A stretch of DNA of 15,096 nt from NCBI GenBank assembly GCA_016713435.1, contig JADJPD010000004.1, positions 1 through 15,096 on the forward strand, in the 5' to 3' direction. A program made the position numbers and the translations under genes. Of this stretch, positions 7,544 to 15,079 are shown piece after piece. How positions within the stretch are numbered: the first letter of the stretch is position 1; each line of letters opens with the position of its first letter. The notes beneath the pieces are model-generated. The model ran no database searches and was not told the DNA's origin. It worked only from the letters and a program-made list of their open reading frames with translations. Origin of the DNA: Gemmatimonadota bacterium. GTDB lineage: Bacteria; Gemmatimonadota; Gemmatimonadetes; Gemmatimonadales; GWC2-71-9.

Positions 7544-8482
7544 CTACTGCGGCACCACCCCGATCCCCCGCAGCCACCCCTCCGCCACCGCCGGCCACCC
7601 CGTGACCGGCGCCGCGGTCCGCCGGAGCCCGAACGCGTGCCCGCCCGACGCGTACAGGTGCAGCTCCACCGGCACCCCCGCCCGCCGGAGCGCCGCGTGG
7701 TACACGATGCTGTTCTCCACCGGGTCCACCGGGTCGTCCTCCGCCTGCACCAGCAGCGTCGGCGGCGTCCGCGCCGTCACCCGGATCGCGGGGTTGAGCA
7801 CGAAGCCCCGTTCCGGCACCGCCAGGTGCCCGGGGTAGAGCGCCATCGCGAAGTCCGGCCGGCAGCTCACCGTGTCCGCCGCATCCACCCGCGGGTACAC
7901 CCGCCGCGCCCACCCCGTGCTGAGCGCCGCCACCATGTGCCCCCCGGCCGAGAAGCCGAGCACGCCGATCCGGTGCGGATCAATCCCCCAGCGCGCCGCC
8001 TCCGCCCGGAGCAGTCCCACTGCCCGCTGCGCATCGGCCAGCGCCGTCCGGCAGTCCCGGTACGGCCCCGTCTTCACGCACGGCACCCGGTACTTGAGCA
8101 GCGCGCAGGTGATCCCGAGGCTCGTGAGCCAGTCGCACGCCTCCGTCCCCTCGAGATCAATCGCCAGGATGTTGTACCCGCCCCCGGGGAACACCACCAC
8201 CGCCGCGCCCGTCCCGCCCGCCGCCGGCGCATACACGGTGAGCGTCGCCATCGCCACCCGCTCCACGTACCGCCACGGCTTCCCTCCCACCAGCCTCGGC
8301 GCCCCGGCCGAGTCCACCACCGTCGCGGCCCGCTCACCCCCGGCCCCGATCACCTCCCCTGGCCAGATCGCCACCTGCACGTGCCCTGGCCCTGGCTCCC
8401 ACGCCCCCTGCCCACGTACCTCCCGTGCGCTCGCTGCCACGAGCGCCAGCAGCACCCCGACAACCCGACCGCAGCGTCGCAT
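7544..8482 (-). CDS. Secreted alpha/beta-hydrolase (acetyl-esterase / BD-FAE-like)
   Basis: A 312-residue serine esterase-type alpha/beta-hydrolase. The ATG at 8482 is chosen because GGGGAGGAGC precedes it closely; longer in-frame starts lack this and would bury the signal peptide. Residues 1-25 (MRRCGRVVGVLLALVAASAR and on) are an export signal. The oxyanion-loop motif VVVFPGGGYN (about 95-104) is followed by the nucleophile elbow GFSAGG with Ser178, a likely Asp at 250 or 253 (AEDDPVDPVE) and His282 (SGGHAFG). The pattern matches acetylxylan-esterase-like hydrolases that deacetylate plant polysaccharides; the substrate is inferred. It is a single gene with an intact frame; upstream lies an inverted-repeat-rich stretch with a 14-bp palindrome. 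Confidence 0.85.
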   Translation of the reverse strand: MRRCGRVVGVLLALVAASAREVRGQGAWEPGPGHVQVAIWPGEVIGAGGERAATVVDSAGAPRLVGGKPWRYVERVAMATLTVYAPAAGGTGAAVVVFPGGGYNILAIDLEGTEACDWLTSLGITCALLKYRVPCVKTGPYRDCRTALADAQRAVGLLRAEAARWGIDPHRIGVLGFSAGGHMVAALSTGWARRVYPRVDAADTVSCRPDFAMALYPGHLAVPERGFVLNPAIRVTARTPPTLLVQAEDDPVDPVENSIVYHAALRRAGVPVELHLYASGGHAFGLRRTAAPVTGWPAVAEGWLRGIGVVPQ

Positions 8483-8541
8483 CGCTCCTCCCCTTTGACT
8501 GCCCACCTCCCGCGGGCTCCACGCGGCCGGCCCGCCTTCTT

Positions 8542-8555
8542 GCAGGCTAGCCTGC
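8542..8555. promoter_or_regulatory. 14-bp perfect palindrome upstream of the hydrolase gene
   Basis: GCAGGCTAGCCTGC is an exact palindrome 60-73 nt upstream of the hydrolase ATG, a plausible operator for a dimeric regulator. Its centre, GGCTAGC, also differs by one base from an attC core (GGCTAAC), so it may be a decayed integron site. Neither role is shown. Confidence 0.3.
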
Positions 8556-8607
8556 CGGCACAGGGACGGCAATGCGGCCCCTGGGGCCGTCCTCCGCTCG
8601 CCTCCAC

Positions 8608-8698
8608 GATGCAAGACGGCCGGTCGGGGCACCCACCCCGACCGGCCCCTTCAGCTGCAGGCCCCAGTTGGCCATTCGCGTGATGCGCCGCGTTAGGA
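8608..8698 (-). repeat. Degenerate attC-like element with a perfect 12-bp hairpin
   Basis: On the minus strand, GTCCTAAC (8691-8698) overlaps the stop codon of the lipoprotein gene. After it comes GGCCAACTGGGGCCTGCAGC within the arm 8642-8673. This arm matches the left arms of the attC sites ending at 14443 and 11326 (shared core GGGCCTG, then TAGCT, CAACT or CAGCT). It leads into GGCCGGTCGGGG (8618-8629) paired with CCCCGACCGGCC (8636-8647), a perfect 12-bp stem with a 6-nt loop. No clear second core (GTTAGSC on the minus strand) closes it, so I read it as a truncated or decayed attC at the left end of the array. Confidence 0.45.
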
Positions 8699-9196
8699 CG
8701 TGCTGTCCGGGACTTCCTCCAGCCGGCCCGTGACGGGATTCCACGTGAAGAAGAACCCCGCATCGCTCTCCAGCGGCCCGAGATACAGGCCACCCTCGGC
8801 CGGCAGGATGGCGCTGTCCGCGAAGGGCTGGGGTTGGCCGAGGCGCACGGGGGCCCCGAAGCCCGCGGCGGAGTCCCGGAAGAAGTACAGCGTGAACTCG
8901 GGGCCACGCGCGCCTCGGGCGACCAGGGCGACCAGCAGGTCTGGCCGCCCGCTCTGGTCGAGGTCGGCGCGGGAGAAGTAGGGGTGGAAGCCAGGATGGT
9001 CGACGAGATAGTCGGCGAGCAGGGGCGCCGTGTGGTCCGCCCGCTGGGCCAGCCGGGCGCCAGGGTGCGCGGCGAGCAGGGGGCGCAAGGCGACCTGCTC
9101 GGCGGGCGAGAGCGGAAGGCCATCCGAGCCGGCGATCGTTGGGGCGCAGGTGGCGAGCATCAGGACGCCGGGAAAGAGCACCCAGGAACGGGGCAT
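8693..9196 (-). CDS. Lipoprotein, FG-GAP-like, probable last integron cassette gene
   Basis: About 167 residues from ATG 9196, chosen because it gives MPRSWVLFPGVLMLATC, a lipoprotein signal peptide with lipobox LATC; an in-frame ATG at 9280 would place 28 residues before it. The mature protein contains YFSRADLDQSGRPDLLVALV, an FG-GAP/EF-hand-like D-x-D-x-S-G-x-x-D segment common in exported beta-propeller or VCBS repeats, then FTLYFFRDSAAGFG and FFFTWNPVTGRLEE. One repeat is too little for a propeller. The TAA stop overlaps a GTCCTAAC integron-like core, and the start lies 32 nt from a weak attC-like core at 9229, so it fits the cassette geometry. Function unknown. Confidence 0.65.
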   Translation of the reverse strand: MPRSWVLFPGVLMLATCAPTIAGSDGLPLSPAEQVALRPLLAAHPGARLAQRADHTAPLLADYLVDHPGFHPYFSRADLDQSGRPDLLVALVARGARGPEFTLYFFRDSAAGFGAPVRLGQPQPFADSAILPAEGGLYLGPLESDAGFFFTWNPVTGRLEEVPDSTS

Positions 9197-9228
9197 CCAG
9201 AACCGCCAGCGAGGAAGGTTACGCGAAT

Positions 9229-9351
9229 GGCAAACGACCTCGCGGAAGCTGTGCCTCGAGGCTCGTTCGTGCAATCGCACGGTCCGAGAATCGCAGGAGA
9301 ATGGGGTTGCAGCAACCGACGTCCGAGGACGCCAGCGTCACGCGGTTGGTA
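9229..9351 (-). repeat. Weak attC-like site between AIPR and lipoprotein genes
   Basis: Here cassette geometry predicts an attC, and only degenerate cores are present. The minus-strand outer core is TACCAAC (9345-9351) and the inner one GTTTGCC (9229-9235), one base from GTTAGCC. The CGCG-containing arms next to them pair only partly. Positions fit: 11 nt past the AIPR stop and 32 nt before the lipoprotein ATG. I see no other gene in this stretch. Confidence 0.25.
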
Positions 9352-9362
9352 GGCTGTGGCAG

Positions 9363-11150
9363 CTATTCCCTCCTCTTGGGTCTGGAGGCATCCACGGCCA
9401 GCACCTTCCCGTCAGGCGCGTATACCACACCGTCCCTTTGCTGGTTGCGTCGGCCGGAAGCGATTAGCAACTGAATGACATCAGAGACTACTTTGTCTTG
9501 TACCCCGAGGGACGCCGCCACCTCACGATGGACTCCTACCTTCCATGGTTGCGGCGGCAATAGGCGATCAACGTCGTCCACAAGGTCCTGAGAGGGCGGG
9601 GGTGCTTGGACCATGTCTCGAGGCGGCTTATCGATGTGGGGTGGCAATACGCCACGCTTCCCAACCGACTCGACTCCCTCGAGCGAGAACTGCTTTGCGG
9701 CGCTTTCACACGCATCCAGAACGAGGGCTGCCCTCAATCGAGCGCCAATGCGTCCTTTGGTAACGCCGCTCACGATTTGCCAGGCTTCGAGAGCCTCGTC
9801 GGGCGCGATAGGGCCTGCCTTCCAGGAAGTCCAGCAAGCTGGGAAGGAGAATACGCAAATGTCCCAAGGCGCGCGCGACCAAGATGAGGGCGACCAAGGG
9901 GCGAACCGTGCGTGGTATCTCTCGCGCGTCACTGGGATGGCGTGCTGGAGAAGAACCGCATCAACGGCCTTGTAGACCTCAACTATGATCGGCCAGACCT
10001 CAATGGGAAGAGTGCTCGAGAACACGTTCTCGTATGCCCCCTGCGACCTCATGAACTTCGGCTTCAGGTCGGCGCCAATCTTCGGATTGCGCAGTACGAG
10101 CGCCACGGCGGCTGACGCCAAGTAGATCGGTGTTACAAAACGTGCCGCAGGGCGACCTATGTTGCGATAGTAGTTCCGGCGTCGCTCGTAGTACCACCCG
10201 CAGCGATCAAGGATGACCTCAATGTCGCGCTGGATCTTGTCGGTCGCATGAAGGGATGAAATTTCCACCGGGGATTGATTATTGGTCGCACGAATAATGC
10301 GATCGCGCGCAATGTCATCAGACGACACAGCGATCTTGACAACTGCGCGATCCTGGAGAGCTTCGTGCCGCTTTGAAAGTGTCGATGAATAGTCTCGGTG
10401 GTTTGCAGTCCGTTGACGATTTGTATGTTCTTGATCTGGATGGTCTTGCCGGGAATGGTAGCACTTGTCGCCAGCACCGTTACGCCGTTATTTAGCCACC
10501 AAAAGTCCGGCCCAGTCTCCTCTTGCAGGGAGCGAGCAATGTCCTCGTTGACCCCCTTCGCGCCGAGATAGTCGCGGACGTTGGAGTCGAAGAGATATCG
10601 GCGCAGGCTGCCGGATTCATCGGATACGAATGTGTAGTAGTCCTCCAAGCGAACCAGGAGTACATAGCTATCCTGCCCGGTCGCGAGATGCTCTATGAAC
10701 GGCAGCGACAGCGAGAAGCTCTTTGTGCGGCGATGACTAGCTACTAGTTCGGCGGCACCCACAAAGACGAAGGCGCTCGCACATGAGCTAAAGAGCTCCG
10801 TGAATAGATGTTGCAGGTGATCGGCACGAGCACGGACCTCCGCTCCAATCATTGCGGTATCACCGCGGCTCGCGTAGACAAGATGAAAGCGCAGCTGGGG
10901 GCGACCAATCGAAAGGCGTCGATAGGCAGCGGCAAAGACCGCTCGGAGCTCAAGGAGAAACCGTCCACCCCGCCGTCGGCACGGCCGTCTACCCAACCCT
11001 GCTCAATCTCATCCGGCGACAGGTCGAATTCCTTGAGACCCTCCTCGATGGCCAGAAACTCGAAGACCGCAGCCCGGTCCGTGGACGGGAGCTGATCTGT
11101 AACCGCTGATCGATGATGCCGTCAAGGAGAACGACGTCGTTTTTCGCCAT
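9363..11150 (-). pseudogene. AIPR-family abortive infection phage-resistance protein, disrupted
   Basis: Reconstructed from three reading frames on the minus strand. ATG 11150 gives MAKNDVVLLDGIIDQRL, and adding one base near 11095 continues as DQLPSTDRAAVFEFLAIEEG to EQGWVDGRADGGVDGF. Around 10940-10965 the frame changes and some 60 residues usual in the family seem missing. The AIPR core follows: NVRDYLGAKGVNEDIARSL, then FWWLNNGVTVLA and IVNGLQTTETIH. Near 10350-10358 one more slip restores DRAVVKIAVSSDDIARDRII, then RATNNQSP and LHATDKIQRDIE, to TAG at 9363. AIPR proteins are associated with abortive infection and phage resistance; the mechanism is unclear. It starts 39 nt from the attC core at 11189, as a cassette gene would. 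Two indels could be assembly errors; the N-terminal loss suggests real decay. Confidence 0.75.
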
Positions 11151-11188
11151 GGGTAGCAAGGGCAGTGGGTTGAGGCCCAAGAGGGGCC

Positions 11189-11326
11189 GCCTAACGGCAC
11201 TGGGATTCAGCTGCAGGGCTCTCTCTCTAAGCTACACAAATGAACGCTTCCTGCCATGGCGGCGGGAAGCCGGGCGACCCGGCCGCCGTTAATACCGTCC
11301 GTGCCAGCTACAGGCCCTAGTCAGAC
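11189..11326 (-). repeat. Integron attC site, 138 bp
   Basis: Read on the minus strand. The outer core GTCTGAC (11320-11326) is followed by the arm TAGGGCCTGTAGCTGGC. The distal arm is CCCTGCAGCTGAATCCCAG, ending GTGCC and the core GTTAGGC (11189-11195), a perfect GTTAGSC. The arms are imperfectly complementary around CAGCTG/TAGCTG, and a GC-rich hairpin lies between them. Length and both arms match the 139-bp site at 14305-14443. It marks the 3' end of the secreted-protein cassette; the AIPR start is 39 nt beyond. Confidence 0.8.
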
Positions 11327-11439
11327 CTGCTCGCGCTGGCCTGCCCTACCGCCGCGGTTTCCCTGGTGACGGGAGGGCGTCGGTCTCCCCGAGGATCACG
11401 GCCCCGAAAACCGTTTCGCGCTGAAGGTACCGGGACCGG

Positions 11440-12457
11440 CTACCGGCAATCAGCCGCCAGGTGACCCCGCTCAGCGGGAGTAAGTGCCGCCAACGGAACC
11501 GAAGTCAGGCGACCGCCGGCCCGCTCCTCCGGCTTCCCGGTGCGGAACTCCCACGTCACGGACTGCAGGGGTGGTGTCCGCCCCGATGCGCATGCTGCCG
11601 GCGAGGGGCGGGTTGCCGGGAACGCCCGGGGCAGAAGAGGAGCTCATGCTCCCCGTCGGACAGCTCCACCAGCCCGAGCGTGTGGCGGGCCCGGAACGGC
11701 GGGGAGAGCCACTGCTCGAAGGACGACCAGTCCAGCGGCGCGTACCACCAGTCCACGTACAGGTCGTTGCTGCTGGCGACCGAAGGAGAAGGTCAAAGGA
11801 GGCCGCAGGCGCCGTACGAACCCGGCGGTGTCGATGGCCGCGGCGGCGGCGGCGCGAAGTGTACCCGAGACGCCCTGGCGCCCAGCCCCCAGCCGTTCGG
11901 CCCGCAGGCCGCCCACCTCCCGGACACTCACCGTCCCGGTCCACTGGCGTACGACGGCCTCAAGCGCCACGTCCGAGCGCGGGAGGGCGTATCGGCCAGC
12001 CAAGGCCTCCCACAAGGCAGCAGCTCTGGGATCCGCGGAGATGGGGCACCGGGCCGCGGTGGCCTGGGCCACGAGCTCGGGCAGCGGCAGGGCCCGCGGC
12101 GTCATCTCTACGATGAGGTCGCCGTGTCGACCGGGGTCACGGAACACGTTGGGGCTCGTAGCCGATGGCGCGAATGGCGAGGAAGGCGACCGGCTCGCTT
12201 CCCTCGACGGTGAGCGTGAAGGCGCCGCTGGGAGTCGTGAAGGAGCGGGCAACCTCCCGCGACGCGCTCCACGCCGTGACCACCGCCTCCGGCAGGGGCT
12301 GCCCTCCACTAAGGACCCGGCCGCGCCACGACTGGGCGCCGAGGGCAGAGGGGAGGAGCAAGCCCGCGAGAACGAGGCGGCGAGGCCGGAGGAGTAGGGC
12401 GCCCACGCGCGCGGCAGCGTGGGTGCTCACGGCCAGGGCTGGCAGGAGGAGGGGCAT
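11440..12457 (-). pseudogene. Secreted protein with carboxypeptidase-regulatory-like domain, frame-disrupted cassette gene
   Basis: Rebuilt from several minus-strand frames, about 340 codons. ATG 12457 lies 23 nt from the attC core at 12481 and gives a signal peptide ending LVLAGLLLPSALGAQS. Then comes a beta-sandwich like the carboxypeptidase-regulatory (CarboxypepD_reg) fold: GRVLSGGQPLPEAVVTAW, then SFTTPSGAFTLTVEG and FLAIRAIGYEP. Dropping one base of the four-G run 12151-12154 continues as NVFRDPGRHGDLIVEMTPRA. Later slips (about 11780-11815, 11625-11640 and 11555) link LYVDWWYAPLDWSSFEQWL, LGLVELSDGEHELLFCPG and TWEFRTGKPEE to the TAG at 11440. This domain is common in exported proteins of this kind of bacterium; the role is unknown. 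It is either a pseudogene or a gene with several sequence errors. Confidence 0.6.
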
Positions 12458-12480
12458 CGCGGGGACCGTGGGTGTAGGCT

Positions 12481-12557
12481 GCGTAACGGCGCCGCAGCGG
12501 CCTCAGGGTGCAACGCGACTAGGGGAGCCAATGACGCTCCGGCCGCTCGTGTTAGCT
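12481..12557 (-). repeat. Probable short integron attC site, 77 bp
   Basis: On the minus strand AGCTAAC (12551-12557) and GTTACGC (12481-12487) are the two cores. Inside, GGCCGCT (12541-12547) pairs perfectly with AGCGGCC (12496-12502), and GGAGC (12524-12528) pairs with GCTCC (12536-12540), giving the folded-hairpin layout of a short attC. It lies between the nuclease-like cassette stop (12609) and the secreted-protein start (12457), where an attC is expected. The cores are less canonical than in the other sites. Confidence 0.55.
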
Positions 12558-12608
12558 CGACACGACCAGACCTCCGCGCCCTGACTGCTGGATGCTGTGG
12601 CACGCCTG

Positions 12609-13448
12609 CTACTGTTTCGCAAGCGCACTCGACGCCCATCCCAGGAAGGCCGCGATCCCGGGCGGCGATACGATCGCAATAGTCCTTGTGAGATCGACTT
12701 CCAGCACGTTGCCCAGGAAGTCATCGGCTCGATTGCCCATCACACTGTGGGCCAACTCTGGAGACTGGTGATATTGGTAGAACAGCCAGTCCTTAGGGGT
12801 CAGCTGCCCAAAGTCAGCGGGAACTGCTCCAGTGTTGATGTCTGACAGGGCCAGAGAGCTCTCTGAGGTCCACAGCCGACAGTAGTAAGTAAAGACAACG
12901 AGGCATCAGAAGGACTGAGGGCCTCTTGCCCAGTAGTCCGGGGCGACTACTGAGGAATGAGATCAGCCCATTCATGCCGCGAAGTACCTGAGTCGCAGCG
13001 TCTTCGATCGCGCCACGCCCTGGAGTGAAGGGCTCTCCAGTCTTGGGCGTCCTCAACTCGAAGCCGAGATGGTACATGGCATCATAGAACCGATCTCGGT
13101 AGCTCTCAGCGCGAAGCTCCTCATGAAACCGGAGGCAACGCTCCACGGCCAGGCCATCAGTATCGCCCTGATTGCGAGTCCGAAACGGCGACTTGACGAA
13201 GCACCAGTGTGCGACGGCTGGGTTGCGCGCTTGCACTCGGCAACTAGGAAGGAGCCGCTAAGGTGATGGCTGAGGATGAAGTCAATGCGAGCTCCAGTCA
13301 CCGGGAACTCAGCTGCTTCGAAGACGAAGCGGGAGGCATCGGCATCGAAGAGCTCTACGGCTCTTGCAATGACCGCGTAATGAAAGCCATGGCCATGGGC
13401 GTTAAGCAAGCGATCAAAGCCGGACGGAGAGGTGGAAGAACCTGCCAT
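12609..13448 (-). CDS. Cassette protein with PD-(D/E)xK nuclease-like signature (two frameshifts)
   Basis: About 280 residues after joining three frames. ATG 13448 is 22 nt from the attC core at 13471. The N-terminal part reads VFEAAEFPVTGARIDFILSH, then FLVAECKRA: Asp56 and the E71-x-K73 pair have the D...ExK spacing of PD-(D/E)xK nucleases, with Glu44 or Glu47 as a possible helix ligand. One base missing near 13225-13230 leads to NPAVAHWCFVKSPF and FYDAMYHLGFELRT. A second slip near 12870-12900 leads to LWTSESSLALSDINTGAV, PKDWLFYQYHQSPELAHS and a hydrophobic end IAIVSPPGIAAFLGW before TAG at 12609. A nuclease role in defence is inferred, since the motif is short. I do not recognise a named family. 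Confidence 0.6.
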
Positions 13449-13470
13449 GGCTATTCAGGTGTTTAGGGCG

Positions 13471-13593
13471 GGCTAACAGCATCGGTTGCAGGGTCGCGGC
13501 GCGCTAGCTGCAGTTTGGGCAAGGCCGGCAGGTGGTGGCAGCCCCTACACATACCAGTGGCCGCGCCCTGCCATCTGCATGTGACAGTTAGAC
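13471..13593 (-). repeat. Integron attC site, 123 bp
   Basis: On the minus strand the outer core GTCTAAC (13587-13593, fits RYYYAAC) contains the TAA stop of the HEPN-like gene. The inner core is GTTAGCC (13471-13477, fits GTTAGSC). Between them GCAGGGTCGCGGC (13488-13500) pairs with GCCGCGCCCTGC (13560-13571) with a single bulged base. The extra-helical bulge and paired cores are typical of attC, and the next cassette ORF starts 22 nt beyond. Confidence 0.85.
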
Positions 13594-14283
13594 TGCGTCA
13601 AGTGAGGCACGGGCTCGCTGGATATAGGTGCTCGTTGGGCTGGTAACCCCTAGGTTACCGAGAAAGGTCTCAACAAGGGTCATGGCAGAGTCGCATCCCC
13701 ACATCGCGCATCCAGCGCCGATGCATAGATGAGGAAACCAGGTCGCCGTTTGTGGGATCAGCGGGTTGCCCGGGAAGAGGCCCTTGAGTCTGGCTTCAAG
13801 ACTCCTATGGACGTCTTGATCGTCATTCCACTCCGGCTTGTAGTGTATAATGGCATTGCGAAGCTTGAAGAGGCCGTCGGCTGCCTGAAATGTTCTCTCG
13901 CCCTTGGGAAGCGGCGTCCGACGGACTGCGAGAAGAGCTACCTGAGCCTTACGGAGAGGGGGCGCTTTCTGTTCTTCGAGCAGGTCCCAGAATTCTGTGA
14001 GAAGAGCAAGGTCGGAGTCCTTCCAATTGGGGAAGACATTTGGGTCCTTGTCGACCGCACTCACGTAGAGGTCGTTTACCGCTGTCTCGACAAACGACGC
14101 AGCCAATAGGATGCCGGCAAGGCTCTCAGCGTGATACTGTGTTCATGAAAGCCTTCCGCCTTAGGGTCGCCTTCTCTCAGACGCTTGGCGCTGGCAGCAA
14201 ACCTCCCGGCGGCCTCTAGGGTGCCACCCACCCAAAGCTTGTCTTGACTCGCATCTTCACGTTGAATGAAAGCTCCCCGGCAT
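13588..14283 (-). CDS. HEPN-like cassette protein with R-x4-H motif (two frameshifts)
   Basis: The intact 3' frame covers 13588-14106; coding clearly extends upstream. From ATG 14283, removing one base of the four-C run 14275-14278 gives MPGAFIQREDASQDKLWVGG, then LEAAGRFAASAKRLREGDPK. One slip near 14140 joins YHAESLAGILLAASFVETAV and NDLYVSAV, a helix pair typical of HEPN folds. Further on FKLRNAIIHYKPEW carries R-x4-H, the HEPN ribonuclease motif, followed by a tail with TLVETFLGNLG. HEPN proteins are often RNases of toxin-antitoxin or abortive-infection systems; activity here is inferred. The start is 21 nt from the attC core at 14305 and the TAA overlaps the core at 13587, so it fills one cassette exactly. 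Confidence 0.65.
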
Positions 14284-14304
14284 CCTTAGGTAGTGTCTAG
14301 CGCA

Positions 14305-14443
14305 GGCTAACGGCTCTGGGGTGCAGCTGCAGGGTAGACCCCCGCAGCCCAACACTAACGAACGTTCATTATGATGCACCGTCGGGTCGCCAACGCCGGA
14401 GCCCACCACAGCCGGCCCCGTGAGTTGCAGGCCCTAGTTAGAC
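14305..14443 (-). repeat. Integron attC site, 139 bp
   Basis: The clearest site. On the minus strand the core GTCTAAC (14437-14443, RYYYAAC) is followed by TAGGGCCTGCAACTCACGGG. The other end is CCCTGCAGCTGCACCCCAG, then AGCC and the core GTTAGCC (14305-14311, GTTAGSC). The arms pair imperfectly around TGCAACT/GCAGCTGC. It lies 9 nt past the stop of the right-hand cassette ORF and 21 nt before the next start. Both arms recur at 11189-11326. Confidence 0.9.
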
Positions 14444-14452
14444 GGTCGTGGA

Positions 14453-15079
14453 TCACTTGTTATTCGGAGCACGCTGAAAGTGGTCGAGGAGTGGATCAAG
14501 CCAATCTCGAAGGTAGTGGCCGAGGACCTTGCCGGGGACATTGGGATCGGATTCTCTCGCGGGACCTGACTTCAGGGGCGTCGGATAGCGTGCCCGCCAT
14601 AGAACGGCTTCCGAGAGGTGGGCGAGGATCTCCTTCATGGCTTGGTAGTCCGAATCGGCCTGGAAGATGGCGTCTGGCCCGCGATTGAACGCGCCGGCCT
14701 TGTGTGCCAGCGCTTCAAGAGAATGGCCGTCCTTTATCGGCACGCCGAGCTGCTTGATCTCTACGGAGACCACCTTGCTGGCGCCGTCGGTAACCAGTTG
14801 TAGGGAAACCTCATGTGGCGCATGCCGAAGGATGTGGGCCTTAAACGCGGTTTCCAGCGCGAGGCCATAGAGAAGGCAGGACGATTGAAGGTAGCCATCC
14901 GCTTCGGCCCAAGCCGCTCTGATGGCTTCAGATTCCCCGCCCTTCTCTGCCAGGAAGGCACGGACGAGGCTTTGGAAGAAGCCAGCCCAGACCGAGTCAC
15001 CGGCCCGTCTTAGGGCGAGGCTCTTGTCTAGCCATGCGTTTGGGTCCGCGACCGCTTTGAGGAGCGCCTCTGCTTGCAT
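14453..15079 (-). CDS. Unknown cassette protein, alpha-helical, possibly HEPN-like
   Basis: A 208-residue, mostly helical soluble protein with an intact frame. It contains AEADGYLQSSCLLYGLALET and AFKAHILRHAPHE, the arrangement seen in many HEPN-like or nucleotidyltransferase-partner proteins (a long helix ending in a small-residue ALE-type motif). Then GHSLEALAHKAGAFNRG and LSEAVLWRARYPTPL follow. No R-x4-6-H ribonuclease motif is visible, so the assignment is only structural resemblance. The stop is 9 nt before the attC core at 14443, so it is the 3' part of a cassette whose own left neighbour lies beyond the window. No Shine-Dalgarno is seen before ATG 15079, and the start could lie further right. 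Confidence 0.7.
   Translation of the reverse strand: MQAEALLKAVADPNAWLDKSLALRRAGDSVWAGFFQSLVRAFLAEKGGESEAIRAAWAEADGYLQSSCLLYGLALETAFKAHILRHAPHEVSLQLVTDGASKVVSVEIKQLGVPIKDGHSLEALAHKAGAFNRGPDAIFQADSDYQAMKEILAHLSEAVLWRARYPTPLKSGPARESDPNVPGKVLGHYLRDWLDPLLDHFQRAPNNK

Noticed and set aside
7388..8683. Long plus-strand open frame across the hydrolase gene
   Set aside because: Pro/Arg/His-rich translation with no domain; the minus strand encodes a complete hydrolase with catalytic motifs and a ribosome-binding site.
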